Source of the DNA: Anaerovorax odorimutans
Lineage (GTDB): Bacteria > Bacillota > Clostridia > Peptostreptococcales > Anaerovoracaceae
Length of the DNA stretch: 64,000 nucleotides
Reading direction: 5' to 3'
Assembly (NCBI RefSeq): GCF_024459955.1
Contig: NZ_JANFXK010000010.1
Coordinates: 1-64,000 of the forward strand
Below, one piece after another: positions 8,926 to 17,796 of this stretch (the first letter of the stretch is position 1; each line of letters starts with the position of its first letter). The notes beneath the pieces were generated by a model. It was given only the letters and a program-made list of their open reading frames with translations, had not been told where the DNA came from and searched no databases. Made by a program: the position numbers and the translations under genes.

Positions 8926-9002
8926 GGCGGTGTAGCTTAGTTGGCTAGAGCGTCCGGTTCATACCCGGAAGGTCGGAGGTTCGACTCCTCTCGCCGCTAC
9001 CA
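8926..9002 (+). tRNA. tRNA-Met (CAT)
   Basis: Full cloverleaf of 77 nt with encoded CCA. The anticodon loop TTCATAC gives CAT. Body is very close to the elongator tRNA-Met of Bacillus; the acceptor begins with a G-U pair. Confidence 0.95.
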
Positions 9003-9007
9003 CTTTC

Positions 9008-9083
9008 GGGCGCTTAGCTCAGCTGGGAGAGCATCTGCCTTACAAGCAGAGGGTCATAGGTTCGAGCCCTATAGCGCCCACCA
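9008..9083 (+). tRNA. tRNA-Val (TAC)
   Basis: 76 nt with encoded CCA; acceptor GGGCGCT/AGCGCCC; anticodon loop CTTACAA. Confidence 0.95.
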
Positions 9084-9088
9084 TTTGC

Positions 9089-9165
9089 GGTCCGGTAGTT
9101 CAGTTGGTTAGAATGCCAGCCTGTCACGCTGGAGGTCGACGGTTCGAGCCCGTTCCGGATCGCCA
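9089..9165 (+). tRNA. tRNA-Asp (GTC)
   Basis: 77 nt with encoded CCA; acceptor GGTCCGG/CCGGATC; anticodon loop CTGTCAC. Confidence 0.95.
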
Positions 9166-9305
9166 ATTTTTTAAAAATCAGTATTGCATAAGTAGCTGAC
9201 GGCATATATAATATATTCACCGGAAAAAACAGCGTTGCTGAAAGGTTGAATATATTGAAACTCGCTGCGACGCAGCTTGCGGGTTATAATATATATGCGT
9301 TATGT

Positions 9306-9382
9306 GGTGGGTATCGTCAAGTGGTTAAGACAATGGGTTGTGGCTCCATTATGCGTGGGTTCGAATCCCACTATCCACCCCA
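9306..9382 (+). tRNA. tRNA-His (GTG)
   Basis: Anticodon loop TTGTGGC; acceptor GTGGGTA/TATCCAC with the extra encoded G(-1) at 9306 opposite the C discriminator, the identity mark of tRNA-His; encoded CCA. It is preceded by a 140-bp spacer that carries a fragment of repeat C. Confidence 0.94.
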
Positions 9383-9399
9383 ATTTTATAAAACTACGA

Positions 9400-9474
9400 T
9401 GGGGTATCGCCAAGCGGTAAGGCAATGGATTCTGATTCCATCATGCGCAGGTTCGAATCCTGCTACCCTAGCCA
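9400..9474 (+). tRNA. tRNA-Gln (CTG)
   Basis: 75 nt with encoded CCA; acceptor TGGGGTA/TACCCTA; anticodon loop TTCTGAT gives CTG, the CAG-specific isoacceptor. A TTG isoacceptor must exist elsewhere to read CAA. Confidence 0.92.
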
Positions 9475-9510
9475 ACAAAATTGGCAAAGCCTTGTGCTTT
9501 GCCTACATAC

Positions 9511-9585
<75 letters not shown>

Positions 9586-9591
9586 AAGATG

Positions 9592-9628
9592 AAATTCCAA
9601 TGTTTTCGGACGTTGGAATTTTTCTTTT
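9592..9628 (+). terminator. Terminator of the tRNA array
   Basis: 11-bp stem 9592-9602 with 9611-9621 (one G-U), loop TTTTCGGA, then TTTCTTTTT. A second, longer hairpin (9672-9684 with 9703-9715 plus an inner stem TTTTGC/GCAAAA) follows and ends in T6. Confidence 0.85.
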
Positions 9629-9754
9629 TGTCAAAGAATGAAGGGAAAAGGCCGCCGCCGGTAAAGGAAATAAAAATTCTGTATTTTTTTGCATAGCAAA
9701 ATATACAGAATTTTTTGTTATTAAGACTTGCCTAGCAAGATAGTCTGAGGTATA

Positions 9755-9772
9755 ATACCGGTATACCGGTAT
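9755..9772. repeat. Perfect 18-bp palindrome
   Basis: ATACCGGTATACCGGTAT equals its own reverse complement. It sits between the tRNA terminators and the repeat composite; it could be a protein-binding site. No gene is obviously attached. Confidence 0.4.
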
Positions 9773-9789
9773 GCTGGTTAAAACCAAAA

Positions 9790-10230
9790 TTATAACTTAT
9801 GAGTTACGTCGAGTAAGTTTCACGTATATTCAACCTTGCGGCGAAGCCGGTTCAATTGGTGAATATCGTATAACTTATGAGCTGTCTGGCAAGGAGACGG
9901 CCTGGAGCTTTTTTCTTTGAAATTGGGTCAGAGCGGATAAAACCTGTGGGTTTGCGGGTGTTCCAGGTTTAGTTTTGTGAAATTTCCACTTAAGATTGAC
10001 CCGCAAAGGTAAGAAAGGTTGAAAAAAGGTCCGCTTTTGTCTGTTTTTTATGAGAAAAGATCCGGAAATAATTTAGCGCGTTACAACGCGAAATTGGATA
10101 GACGTTTCTATTTAGTCAAACGCAGTCTAAATACAACAAAATGCAGAGAATGGTTTTGAGTTTGCGACCAAATTTCAAATTTATAAGCAAATCCCGCAAC
10201 CATTGTCCCCAAAGAGACACCTGGTCGCAG
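9790..10230 (-). repeat. Composite intergenic repeat (A + linker + C), inverted copy
   Basis: Read on the minus strand it matches 61468-61985 in the same order: element A, a diverged linker starting CTCAAAACCATT and ending CTTTTTTCAAC, then element C with GGTCAATCTTAAGTGGAAA, ACCCGCAAACCCACAG and CATATTCAACCTT-like blocks. With the flanking hairpins this fills the 708-bp gap between the tRNA-Cys gene and gntR; I see no coding gene in it. Confidence 0.7.
10161..10230 (-). repeat. Repeat A, copy 1 (inverted)
   Basis: About 70 bp bounded by TTTGCGACCAA and CTGGTCGCAG, i.e. terminal inverted repeats around GCGACC. One of six copies in the window; the inner core (CCCGCAACCATTG here) is the reverse of CAATGGTCGCGGG in the other copies. 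Confidence 0.8.
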
Positions 10231-10293
10231 AGCAAATTCGAAAAGAGCCGATTCGGGGGCAAGATCATAACCTGCTATGACCTGGCCCGCAGC

Positions 10294-10950
10294 TTATACA
10301 ATATCTTCGAGATTGAGTACTTTAGGATTTTCCATATGGAGCATAGTAATATCATAAATATTTGCCAGATCACCGGATTGCATAGCACTTAGTATAGCCT
10401 CATGTTCCTTGATCGTGGCCTGCATCCGGCCCTCGTGTTTCAGCGAGAGGACAGCCAGCCGTTTGATTTGGTAGATAAAGCTTCCGAATAATTGGTTAAA
10501 GGCTGAATTACCCGCATAGGCAACTGTTTCGATATGAAACTGATTGTCATAATCGACAAACTGATTGATATCTTTGGAGTTTTCCGCAATCTCCCTCTGC
10601 AGCTGTAAGTATCCGTTAAGTTTATCGAAAAGAAGACGGGCATGATCGCTATTATAATTCTGCGTGATTTGGTAAGTACAGTAACCTTCGATCGCAGAGC
10701 GTACTTGAAAGGTTTCGATAATGTCCTTATGTGTCAGCTGGTGAAGGCAAAATCCCTTACTGGGGATGATATCAATATATTTTTCCTGCGCCAGACGAAG
10801 GAGAGCATCCCTTACAGGGGTGCGAGAGATACCAATTTCTTTCGATAATTTTGTTTCAGAATAAATCTGGTCGTATTGAAATTGGTCGTCCAATATTAAA
10901 GCCTGAATATAATCATAAGCCGTTTGTTGTAAAGGTTTTGTATTTTGCAT
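10294..10950 (-). CDS. GntR-family regulator, FCD (FadR) type
   Basis: A 218-residue repressor-type regulator. Residues about 8-70 form the winged helix-turn-helix (TKLSKEIGISRTPVRDALLRL); about 80-210 is the all-helical FCD ligand domain with metal/ligand-binding candidates in DYDNQFHIE and the histidines in IKEHEAIL and MLHMEN. It is divergent from the M24-permease-dehydrogenase-kinase operon with a 104-bp intergenic region, so it most likely controls that operon in response to the substrate or an intermediate, as FCD regulators of acid-sugar operons do. Start ATG with AAGAGGAAC upstream. Confident in family, inferred target. Confidence 0.92.
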   Translation of the reverse strand: MQNTKPLQQTAYDYIQALILDDQFQYDQIYSETKLSKEIGISRTPVRDALLRLAQEKYIDIIPSKGFCLHQLTHKDIIETFQVRSAIEGYCTYQITQNYNSDHARLLFDKLNGYLQLQREIAENSKDINQFVDYDNQFHIETVAYAGNSAFNQLFGSFIYQIKRLAVLSLKHEGRMQATIKEHEAILSAMQSGDLANIYDITMLHMENPKVLNLEDIV

Positions 10951-11054
10951 AATGAGTTCCTCTTTTCCGGGTTCATTTTACACTATGCAAAAAACCTTCG
11001 CAATACCAATATGAATATTTTGTTAATGCTCATGGAACTGAAAGGAGTTAAAAC

Positions 11055-12305
11055 ATGTCGAATCAAAAAGTCCAAGTATTGCCAGAATTGGATGTGGTCT
11101 ACGAAAACACGCGGCTGCCGTTCCCTCTGGCAGAATATCAGGTGAGGCTCACAAAAATTCGCAGAGAAATGGCCGCACGGGAGATTGATTTGCTTTATTT
11201 GAGCTCTCCTGAAAGTATGTATTATGTCAGCGGCCTGAATCTGACATGGTACCGGACAGGGGCATCATCCGCGTGGGACGGGTCAAAAGCTGCAGGAATC
11301 GCAGTACATGTAGACTATGATTATTTCATTCTGTTCGAGACGGCGGACGAATATGGGCTGGTATCCGGCTCAACCTGCACTGCGGATGTTCGGATCATGG
11401 ACGAAAGACCTTTTGAATCCGAGGATAAAGGATCAGATCCTTATGACTTCATCACAGACAACCTGAAAGCGGAGGGGTGGCTTACAGGAAAGGTCGCCCT
11501 GGAAATGAGATGCTCCAGACCGCCCAGGCATGTAAGTGATATCATGCGGGCAAGATTTGAACAGAAAGGCTGTTCGGTTACAGATGGCACGGATCTGTTA
11601 GTAAAAATCCGCAGAAAAAAATCACCCATGGAACTCAATTATATAAGGAAGGCCAGCGCCATAGCCGATATTGGTCATAAAGCTATAGCTGATCAACTTC
11701 GCGCCGGCATGACAGAACTGGAGGCGGCAGGTATCTATACCCATGCGATGATGAAGGCGGGAGGCGAAAGTCCGGCCATTGTGGATATGGTTAAAAGCGG
11801 AAAGGGGAAGCTTTGGTGCGGCCATGCCCCTGCCGGAAGAAAGCTCATTATGCCCGGCGAACCGGTCCAGGTCGACCTGGCGGGAGTGTATAACCGCTAT
11901 CATGCTTATATGGGCCGTTGTTATCATATCGGAAAGCCGGATCAGGATTTTGCCGATACCTGCCATAAGGCAAACGTACTGGTCATGGAGGAAGTAAAAC
12001 GTATATTAAAACCCAATATGCCAGTAAGAGAATTTTACAAAAAACTGATGAAAGTCTGCGAAGAACTGGGTCTGCGGGAAAGCACCAAAAGGATGGGCGG
12101 CTATGAACTGGGCATCGCGTTTCCGCCGGACTGGTGCGGTGAATTTGTCCACGGCCCCGATATGATCTATAAAGAGGAGCGTTTTGAAGCGGGGATGGTT
12201 ATCGCCTTTAAGACCGGCATGGGTGTGGCAGACACCATTCTTTTTACAGAGCACGAAGCCGAAATCCTGACCAACACCACTCATGAACTGAAGATTATTG
12301 AATAG
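11055..12305 (+). CDS. Creatinase-like M24 family protein, first of a pair
   Basis: A 416-residue pita-bread protein: creatinase-type N-domain (residues about 25-170) and M24 domain (about 175-416). Compared with the five metal ligands of prolidase (Asp, Asp, His, Glu, Glu), only the first Asp (QVDLAG) is kept: the second is Tyr in RYHAYMGR, the His is Tyr in GGYELGIAFPPDW, the first Glu is Lys in AFKTG, and the last Glu is Ala in GVADT. The substrate-binding His (CGHAPAGRK) that serves as catalytic His in creatinase is present. It is therefore probably a metal-free C-N hydrolase, or a non-catalytic partner of the next protein, rather than a peptidase. First gene of the operon; AAAGGAG ribosome site. 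Confidence 0.85.
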   Translation: MSNQKVQVLPELDVVYENTRLPFPLAEYQVRLTKIRREMAAREIDLLYLSSPESMYYVSGLNLTWYRTGASSAWDGSKAAGIAVHVDYDYFILFETADEYGLVSGSTCTADVRIMDERPFESEDKGSDPYDFITDNLKAEGWLTGKVALEMRCSRPPRHVSDIMRARFEQKGCSVTDGTDLLVKIRRKKSPMELNYIRKASAIADIGHKAIADQLRAGMTELEAAGIYTHAMMKAGGESPAIVDMVKSGKGKLWCGHAPAGRKLIMPGEPVQVDLAGVYNRYHAYMGRCYHIGKPDQDFADTCHKANVLVMEEVKRILKPNMPVREFYKKLMKVCEELGLRESTKRMGGYELGIAFPPDWCGEFVHGPDMIYKEERFEAGMVIAFKTGMGVADTILFTEHEAEILTNTTHELKIIE

Positions 12306-12316
12306 GAGGAAGAGGA

Positions 12317-13606
12317 ATGAGCAAATTGATTGAACCGATGAAAGATCTGACTTTGATCAGCGAAGATATGGAACTGCCATTTCCGCTGTATGAATATAAA
12401 AATCGCTTGAATAAAATAAGAAAAAAGATGGAGGAAAAAGGCATAGATACCCTCTATTTGACTTTGCCCGAAAACGTTTATTACGTCAGCGGTCTCAAAT
12501 TAATCTGGTACAGAGCCAATTCCTCCCCGGTGTGGAATGATACAAAGATTACAGGGGCCGCGATTCATGTCAATTCGGATAAGTTTATGATCTTCGATTG
12601 CGTTGATGAAGAGGGAGCCGTATATGGAAGCACATGCTGCACAGATCCGAGAATCAAGAACGATATACCGCAGAATGTGATGATGGGGGAAGAACGGGAA
12701 TGCCCGGCTGCGGGCGAGGACTTCATGGACCTGGTGGTTAAGGATCTTTACAACGAAGGCTGGCTCAAAGGTGTGGTAGCCCTGGAAATGGGGAGTTACC
12801 GCCCGCCCAGAACCGTGAGTGAAATCTTTCAGGCAAAACTGGAAGCAAAAGGAGCGAAAATCGTTGATGGAACGGACATTGTTCTCGATATCCGAACAAT
12901 TAAGTCGCCTCTGGAAATTAACTGCATTGAGAAAGCAGCGCATATTGCAGATATTGGACATAGAGCCATCCGGGAGAACCTTCATGAAGGGATGACCGAA
13001 CTGGAACTGGTCGCTGAATACACCTCGGCCATGATGAGAGCGGGCGGCGAGAGCATGTCGCTGGTCGATATGTGCCGTTTTGGAACGGGAAAATATTGGT
13101 GGGTTCATTCACCTGCGGGAAGGAAAAAGCTGATCCGAAATAATCCGGTGGCAGTGGATCTGTGCGGCGTTTATAATCGATACCATGCCGATCAGGTGCG
13201 GGCCTACTCCTTGGGGGAACCGCCAAAAGAAATCGCTGAATCCTACGCAATGGCAGGGAAAATTATGAGACAGGTGGCAAAGATTATCAAGCCCAATTTG
13301 TCCATCGATGACTTTTACGATGAGATAACACGATTCATTAAAGACGAGGGTGCCTGGGATGAACAGTACTGGCTCGGCGGCTATGAACTTGGGATCTCCT
13401 TTCCTCCCGATTGGGTAGGCAACTTCGTTTATGATCCATATATTGATTCCAATGGCGCCAGGTTCGAACCGGGAATGGTGGTGAATTTTGAAACTGGATT
13501 CGGTATTGTGGATACACTTGTTTTTACGGAAAAAGAAGCCAGAATCCTGGGCACGACACCGTGGGAACTGCAGATTGTGGACCCGGATTCTCCTCTGGTG
13601 GAATGA
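12317..13606 (+). CDS. Creatinase-like M24 family protein, second of a pair
   Basis: A 429-residue paralog of the preceding protein, sharing its architecture and many blocks (YYVSGL, DIGHRAI, AGGES, GGYELGI.FPPDW). Its ligand set is better kept: Asp in AVDLCG, Asp in YHADQVRAY and Glu in NFETG are present, but the His is again Tyr and the last Glu is Val (GIVDT). The creatinase-type His is in WVHSPAGRK. The pair may form a heteromer with one active partner. Only 11 bp after the first gene, with GAGGAAGAGG before the ATG. Substrate unknown; the permease and acid-sugar enzymes downstream suggest hydrolysis of an imported amide or amine conjugate. Confidence 0.85.
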   Translation: MSKLIEPMKDLTLISEDMELPFPLYEYKNRLNKIRKKMEEKGIDTLYLTLPENVYYVSGLKLIWYRANSSPVWNDTKITGAAIHVNSDKFMIFDCVDEEGAVYGSTCCTDPRIKNDIPQNVMMGEERECPAAGEDFMDLVVKDLYNEGWLKGVVALEMGSYRPPRTVSEIFQAKLEAKGAKIVDGTDIVLDIRTIKSPLEINCIEKAAHIADIGHRAIRENLHEGMTELELVAEYTSAMMRAGGESMSLVDMCRFGTGKYWWVHSPAGRKKLIRNNPVAVDLCGVYNRYHADQVRAYSLGEPPKEIAESYAMAGKIMRQVAKIIKPNLSIDDFYDEITRFIKDEGAWDEQYWLGGYELGISFPPDWVGNFVYDPYIDSNGARFEPGMVVNFETGFGIVDTLVFTEKEARILGTTPWELQIVDPDSPLVE

Positions 13607-13619
13607 AGGGAGGAAAAAC

Positions 13620-15224
13620 ATGAAAAAATTCGAAACGGGCGGTGAGATAAAGCAATATCACGTAGGTCTTTTGGCTGCTATTACGATGGTGTTTTCATTG
13701 GTGGCCGCAGGAGCGTATGGCGTGGAAGAGATGGTTCCTGCATGCGGGCCCGGCATGACGATTATTTTGCTGTTGGTGATTCCGTTTATCTGGGGCCTGC
13801 CTATGGGGTTTGTTTCCGCAGAGCTGGGAGGCGCCCGGCCGGTAGAAGGCGGCTATTATAAATGGGTCCAGGAAGGACTTGGCGAGTTTTGGGGTTTTCA
13901 ATCCAACTGGTGGCGAACCTGTTCCTGCTATATAGGAAATGCGGAATCAATCGTTTTGGCCAGCGGGTACATAGGAATGGCGCTGGAACTCAATCAAACG
14001 GAGACTTATATTTTGCGAGTAGCGCTGGTCATTCTTTTGATTGGTCTGAACATCCGCGGAATTGGAGATGTCAGCGTTGTTACCCGATTTTTTATCCTGT
14101 TAGTTCTAACTGCTTTTGGGCTGATTGCCATTCTCGGATTCGTGCATTGGAGCAACAATCCCTTTGATCCGTTCGTACCCGAGGGCATGGGGCTTTTCGA
14201 AGCAGCAGCGTCCGGGATCATCATTGGAATGTGGATGTACTCGGGTTACGAAAGCCTATCCACGGTTGCGGGGGAGATCAAGCAGCCCCAAGTAATTCCC
14301 AAAGCCTTGGTGATCGCTCTACCGCTGATCATTGCAACCTATGTACTTCCAATTACCGGAGGTCTGGCATCCATCGGACAGTGGGAGAACTGGAGTACGG
14401 ATCCTTCCGCACCGGTAGGCTATCATACGGTATTAACCAATTATCTGGGATCTTGGACTGGCATCGTCTTTCTCTTTATTTCTGCCGGGGCAATGGCAGC
14501 TTTATGCAATGCGTATATTGCCACCAGCTCAAGAGGGTTTTTCACGTTGTCCCATGACAGGTTAGCGCCGCCGATTCTGGTCAAGGTATCAAAAAAAAGG
14601 GGCGTACCTTACGTTCCAATCTTAATCATGGGCGCAGTAGATATCATTATGTGCCAGTTTGACTTCACTGCGATTGTAGTAATCGATGTATTTTTCTTCA
14701 TGACCTCGTATATCGTCATTTATATCGCAGCTATTCGGTTGAGAAAAACAATTCCCGATGAGGAGAGAACCTTCAAGCTTCCTGTCAGCGACGGCGTATT
14801 TACAGTTATCTGTATTGTTCCCATCATTTTGGCAGTCTGCGCTTTGTTTGTCAATGGTGCCGATTACTTTATCGGCGGAGTTATAGGACTTGTCAGCGGC
14901 CCGGTTATATATGTATTCTGGAAAAGAAGATATGGGGGATTGGCTGTGAGCGATCCTGATCATTATCCGCTGAATCCAAGGACAAAGCTGGGTCGAGGAG
15001 ATCTAAAGCGAATCGGAAATTTGTGCTTGATGCTTGCGACCGTAGGTCTGGCAGGGCGTTTTTTCCTTCCATGGTACGAAGCCGGGGGAGAAAGCTATTA
15101 TGATGAGACTTACGGAATGGACCAGATGTTTGACACCTTCATGTGGGTGCTCACAGTGGCGACGATCGTCTTATATGCAGCAGCGATCATCCTTCTTCGT
15201 ACTGCGAAAAAAATTGATCAATAG
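13620..15224 (+). CDS. APC-family amino acid/polyamine permease
   Basis: A 534-residue membrane transporter with about 12 to 14 helices. Signature blocks are LLAAITMVFSLVAAGAYGVEE (TM1), the GG.YY motif in RPVEGGYYKWVQEGLG, MYSGYESLSTVAGEIKQP in TM6, and RGFFTLSHDRLAPP. The C-terminus is longer than usual, with an extra helix pair after a 50-residue loop (about 445-490). Start ATG at 13620 has GGGAGGAAAAAC in front and lies 13 bp after the second M24 gene. It presumably imports the substrate of the M24 proteins. Confident as APC superfamily; substrate not predictable. Confidence 0.93.
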   Translation: MKKFETGGEIKQYHVGLLAAITMVFSLVAAGAYGVEEMVPACGPGMTIILLLVIPFIWGLPMGFVSAELGGARPVEGGYYKWVQEGLGEFWGFQSNWWRTCSCYIGNAESIVLASGYIGMALELNQTETYILRVALVILLIGLNIRGIGDVSVVTRFFILLVLTAFGLIAILGFVHWSNNPFDPFVPEGMGLFEAAASGIIIGMWMYSGYESLSTVAGEIKQPQVIPKALVIALPLIIATYVLPITGGLASIGQWENWSTDPSAPVGYHTVLTNYLGSWTGIVFLFISAGAMAALCNAYIATSSRGFFTLSHDRLAPPILVKVSKKRGVPYVPILIMGAVDIIMCQFDFTAIVVIDVFFFMTSYIVIYIAAIRLRKTIPDEERTFKLPVSDGVFTVICIVPIILAVCALFVNGADYFIGGVIGLVSGPVIYVFWKRRYGGLAVSDPDHYPLNPRTKLGRGDLKRIGNLCLMLATVGLAGRFFLPWYEAGGESYYDETYGMDQMFDTFMWVLTVATIVLYAAAIILLRTAKKIDQ

Positions 15225-15282
15225 CGCTTATATGGAAAAAAGGATACTGGGCAACAACAGGTTGCCGGAAAGAGGGATGTAT

Positions 15283-16164
15283 ATGAAGAAAATAGGTTTT
15301 ATTGGATTGGGAATTATGGGTAGGCCAATGGCGCTGAATCTCCTTCGTGCTGGCGCGGATGTTCTGGTAAATGACGCGGACAATAACGTCCTGCGGATGG
15401 CAAAGGAACAGGGGATTCATACTGGTACGATTTCGGCGGTCGGCAGGGAATGCGACTTGGTTTTTATGATTCTGCCCAATGGAGATATCGTAAAGGAAGT
15501 TATCTTTGGAGAGGGGGGACTGACTTCTTCAATAAAGAAACCGCAAGTGATCTGCGATATGAGTTCGGTAACACCGGCTGAATCCCAATACTGTCATAAG
15601 CGGCTGGAACAGATGGGTATTGGCTTTGCGGATGCTCCGGTCAGCGGCGGCGAGCCGAAAGCTATTGATGGAACCCTGTCCTTTATGGTTGGCGGCGATG
15701 AGCAGAGCTATCAACTTTTAAAGCCGTATTTTGAAATTATGGGCAGTAGTTCTGTTCTTATCGGCGGATCCGGCAGCGGAAGCATTGCCAAACTGGCAAA
15801 TCAAATTATAGTCAATCTGTCCATTGCCGCAGTTTCGGAGGCTTTCGTCCTGGTAAAAAAGGCTGGTGCAGATCCGCGAAAAGTATATGAAGCGATCCGG
15901 GGAGGATTGGCCGGCAGCGAAGTTCTGGATGCCAAACTACCAATGATTCTGAAACGGGATTTTACACCTGGGGGAAAGATTGCCATCAATCACAAGGATA
16001 TTAAGAACGTACTGGAGACAGCAAAGGATCAAAAGATTCCGCTACCGTTCACAGCGCAGCTTTTTCAGGTTATGCAGGCGCTGGATGTCAGCGGAAACAT
16101 GGAAGACGATCATTGCGGCATCATTCAGTATTTTGAAAGGCTGGCAGGAGTGGAAGTCGGTTGA
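15283..16164 (+). CDS. 3-Hydroxyisobutyrate dehydrogenase-family oxidoreductase
   Basis: A 293-residue NAD(P)-dependent beta-hydroxyacid dehydrogenase. Rossmann motif GFIGLGIMGRPMA at residues 4-16; substrate motif DAPVSGGEPKAIDGTLSFMVGG (about 115-136); catalytic Lys in IAKLANQI (about 170); HKDIKN in the helical C-domain. The family includes tartronate semialdehyde reductase (GarR) and L-threonate dehydrogenase (LtnD). Its neighbour is a DUF1537 kinase, the usual partner of LtnD, so a four-carbon sugar-acid dehydrogenase is the best guess. ATG at 15283 lies after AAAGAGGG; an ATG two codons upstream is possible. Confidence 0.88.
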   Translation: MKKIGFIGLGIMGRPMALNLLRAGADVLVNDADNNVLRMAKEQGIHTGTISAVGRECDLVFMILPNGDIVKEVIFGEGGLTSSIKKPQVICDMSSVTPAESQYCHKRLEQMGIGFADAPVSGGEPKAIDGTLSFMVGGDEQSYQLLKPYFEIMGSSSVLIGGSGSGSIAKLANQIIVNLSIAAVSEAFVLVKKAGADPRKVYEAIRGGLAGSEVLDAKLPMILKRDFTPGGKIAINHKDIKNVLETAKDQKIPLPFTAQLFQVMQALDVSGNMEDDHCGIIQYFERLAGVEVG

Positions 16165-16184
16165 AGCTTGAAGAGGGAGATAAG

Positions 16185-17609
16185 ATGAAAAAAACAGAAC
16201 TTGAAAGAGGCAGCGTTCAAATATGTTCCTTAAAACAAATGGGCGACATAGACCATATCTTACAAAAAGAGATTGAAAAAAATGATAAAAAGCTTGTTGT
16301 ACTGGACGATGATCCCACAGGAACGCAGACCGTGCATGGAGTTTCGGTATATACGGACTGGAGTAAAAGCAGCATCAGCGCAGGCTTTGACGAACCCAAT
16401 AAGCTGTTTTACATTTTGACAAATTCGAGAGCTATGACAGAATCGGAAACCAAGACCCTGCACGAAGAAATAGGCAAAACGATTTTAGCAGTTTCTAAAG
16501 AAAAAGGGAAAGACTTTATTATCATAAGCAGGAGCGATTCCACGCTCAGAGGCCATTTCCCTTTGGAAACCAGCACCCTGCGATCGGTATTGGAACAAGA
16601 ATTTCCTGTGGACGGGGAAATCTTATGTCCCTTCTTCCTGGAAGGCGGGAGATTGACGATTGACGATGTTCACTACGTAAAAGAAGGGGAGAATTTGATT
16701 CCTGCAGGGAATACGGAATTCGCAAAAGACAAAACCTTTGGATACCGTTCCTCCAATTTAAAAGCGTATATTGAAGAGAAAACGTCCGGGGCATTTGCTG
16801 CCGAAGCTGTAAGTTCGATTTCTTTGGAAATGCTCCGAAATGGCGAACTGGATAAAATTGAAAGCCTGCTGCTCCAGATAAGGGATTATCATAAAGTGAT
16901 TGTCAATGCGGTGGACTATCAGGATTTGAAGGTGTTCTGCACCGCTTTCTATCGGGCGGTCGGTAAAGGGAAATCTTTTCTGATTCGTTCGGCAGCATCT
17001 ATTGTAAAGGTTTTAGGAGGAATCAGCGATGCCGCGCTGCTCAATAGAAGGCAGTTGCCTGCTGGAGGGGGAGATGCCGGGGGACTTATTATAGTCGGTT
17101 CATACGCAGAGAAAACAACCAGGCAGCTGAATGAACTCAAAAGACTGAAAAATGCTGTTTTTATTCAATTCGACTCCGACTGCGTTTTGGATGAAATTGC
17201 ACTTGCTGGCGAACAAAAGCGTGTTGCGAGCGAGGCGGAAAAGGAGCTTAAAGAGGGTAAAACAGCTGTGATTTTTACCAAGCGCCAGCCTTTACAAGTT
17301 GAAGGTGATACCAAAGAAGCTGTGTTAATCCGCTCTGTAAAAATATCGGATGCGCTTTCATCGATTGTCAGCCGCGTGGAAACGGTCCCCAGGTTTGTCA
17401 TTGCCAAGGGAGGCATCACTTCCAGCGATATAGCCACAAAAGCGCTGAAGATCAGGAGAGCAACCGTGCTGGGGCAAATCAAGCCTGGTATTCCCGTTTG
17501 GAAAAGTGAATCTGAGGGTGCGTATAAAAATATACCCTATATCATCTTCCCCGGGAATGTCGGCAAGGACGGGACCTTACTGGAAGTGGCTAAACTGCTG
17601 GGCTGTTAG
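16185..17609 (+). CDS. Four-carbon acid sugar kinase family (DUF1537)
   Basis: A 474-residue kinase of the OtnK/LtnK/DtnK family, which phosphorylates 2- or 3-oxo-tetronates or threonate using ATP. The N-domain begins VVLDDDPTGTQTVHGV (about 40-55), with SRSDSTLRGHFP (about 115-126); the nucleotide-binding C-domain has GSYAEKTTRQL, the family hallmark IAKGGITSSDIATKAL and FPGNVGKDGTL. The ATG follows AAGAGGG; a TTG at 16161 is less likely. Last gene of the operon. The aldolase (OtnC) or PdxA2 enzyme that normally completes the route to dihydroxyacetone phosphate is not in this window, so the pathway is incomplete here. Confidence 0.9.
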   Translation: MKKTELERGSVQICSLKQMGDIDHILQKEIEKNDKKLVVLDDDPTGTQTVHGVSVYTDWSKSSISAGFDEPNKLFYILTNSRAMTESETKTLHEEIGKTILAVSKEKGKDFIIISRSDSTLRGHFPLETSTLRSVLEQEFPVDGEILCPFFLEGGRLTIDDVHYVKEGENLIPAGNTEFAKDKTFGYRSSNLKAYIEEKTSGAFAAEAVSSISLEMLRNGELDKIESLLLQIRDYHKVIVNAVDYQDLKVFCTAFYRAVGKGKSFLIRSAASIVKVLGGISDAALLNRRQLPAGGGDAGGLIIVGSYAEKTTRQLNELKRLKNAVFIQFDSDCVLDEIALAGEQKRVASEAEKELKEGKTAVIFTKRQPLQVEGDTKEAVLIRSVKISDALSSIVSRVETVPRFVIAKGGITSSDIATKALKIRRATVLGQIKPGIPVWKSESEGAYKNIPYIIFPGNVGKDGTLLEVAKLLGC

Positions 17610-17761
17610 CTTAGGCAGTAAGGGATTATTAGCTATCCGGCCAGTACGGGCCGGACAGCGGTAATTCACTTTTTTCACAAGCAAAATGATATTTCTTTTG
17701 GAAACAAACAGCCGAGCATCCGTTTCAGTTTCTTCTATGAAGATAAAAGCACATCGCTTTA

Positions 17762-17790
17762 TTGACTTGGCTCCTCGCATAGCATATAAT
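17762..17790 (+). promoter_or_regulatory. Antitoxin RNA promoter, copy 1
   Basis: TTGACT at 17762-17767, exact 17-bp spacer, TATAAT at 17785-17790: a near-consensus sigma-A promoter, stronger than the opposing toxin promoter, as expected for a labile antisense RNA that must be in excess. Confidence 0.85.
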
Positions 17791-17796
17791 ACAGGT

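Noticed and set aside
9755-9772. Phage or plasmid attachment site next to the tRNA array
   Set aside because: A palindrome is present but there is no integrase, no direct repeat of a tRNA 3' end, and no foreign gene block.
11055-13606. Xaa-Pro aminopeptidases
   Set aside because: Too many metal ligands are replaced in both proteins.
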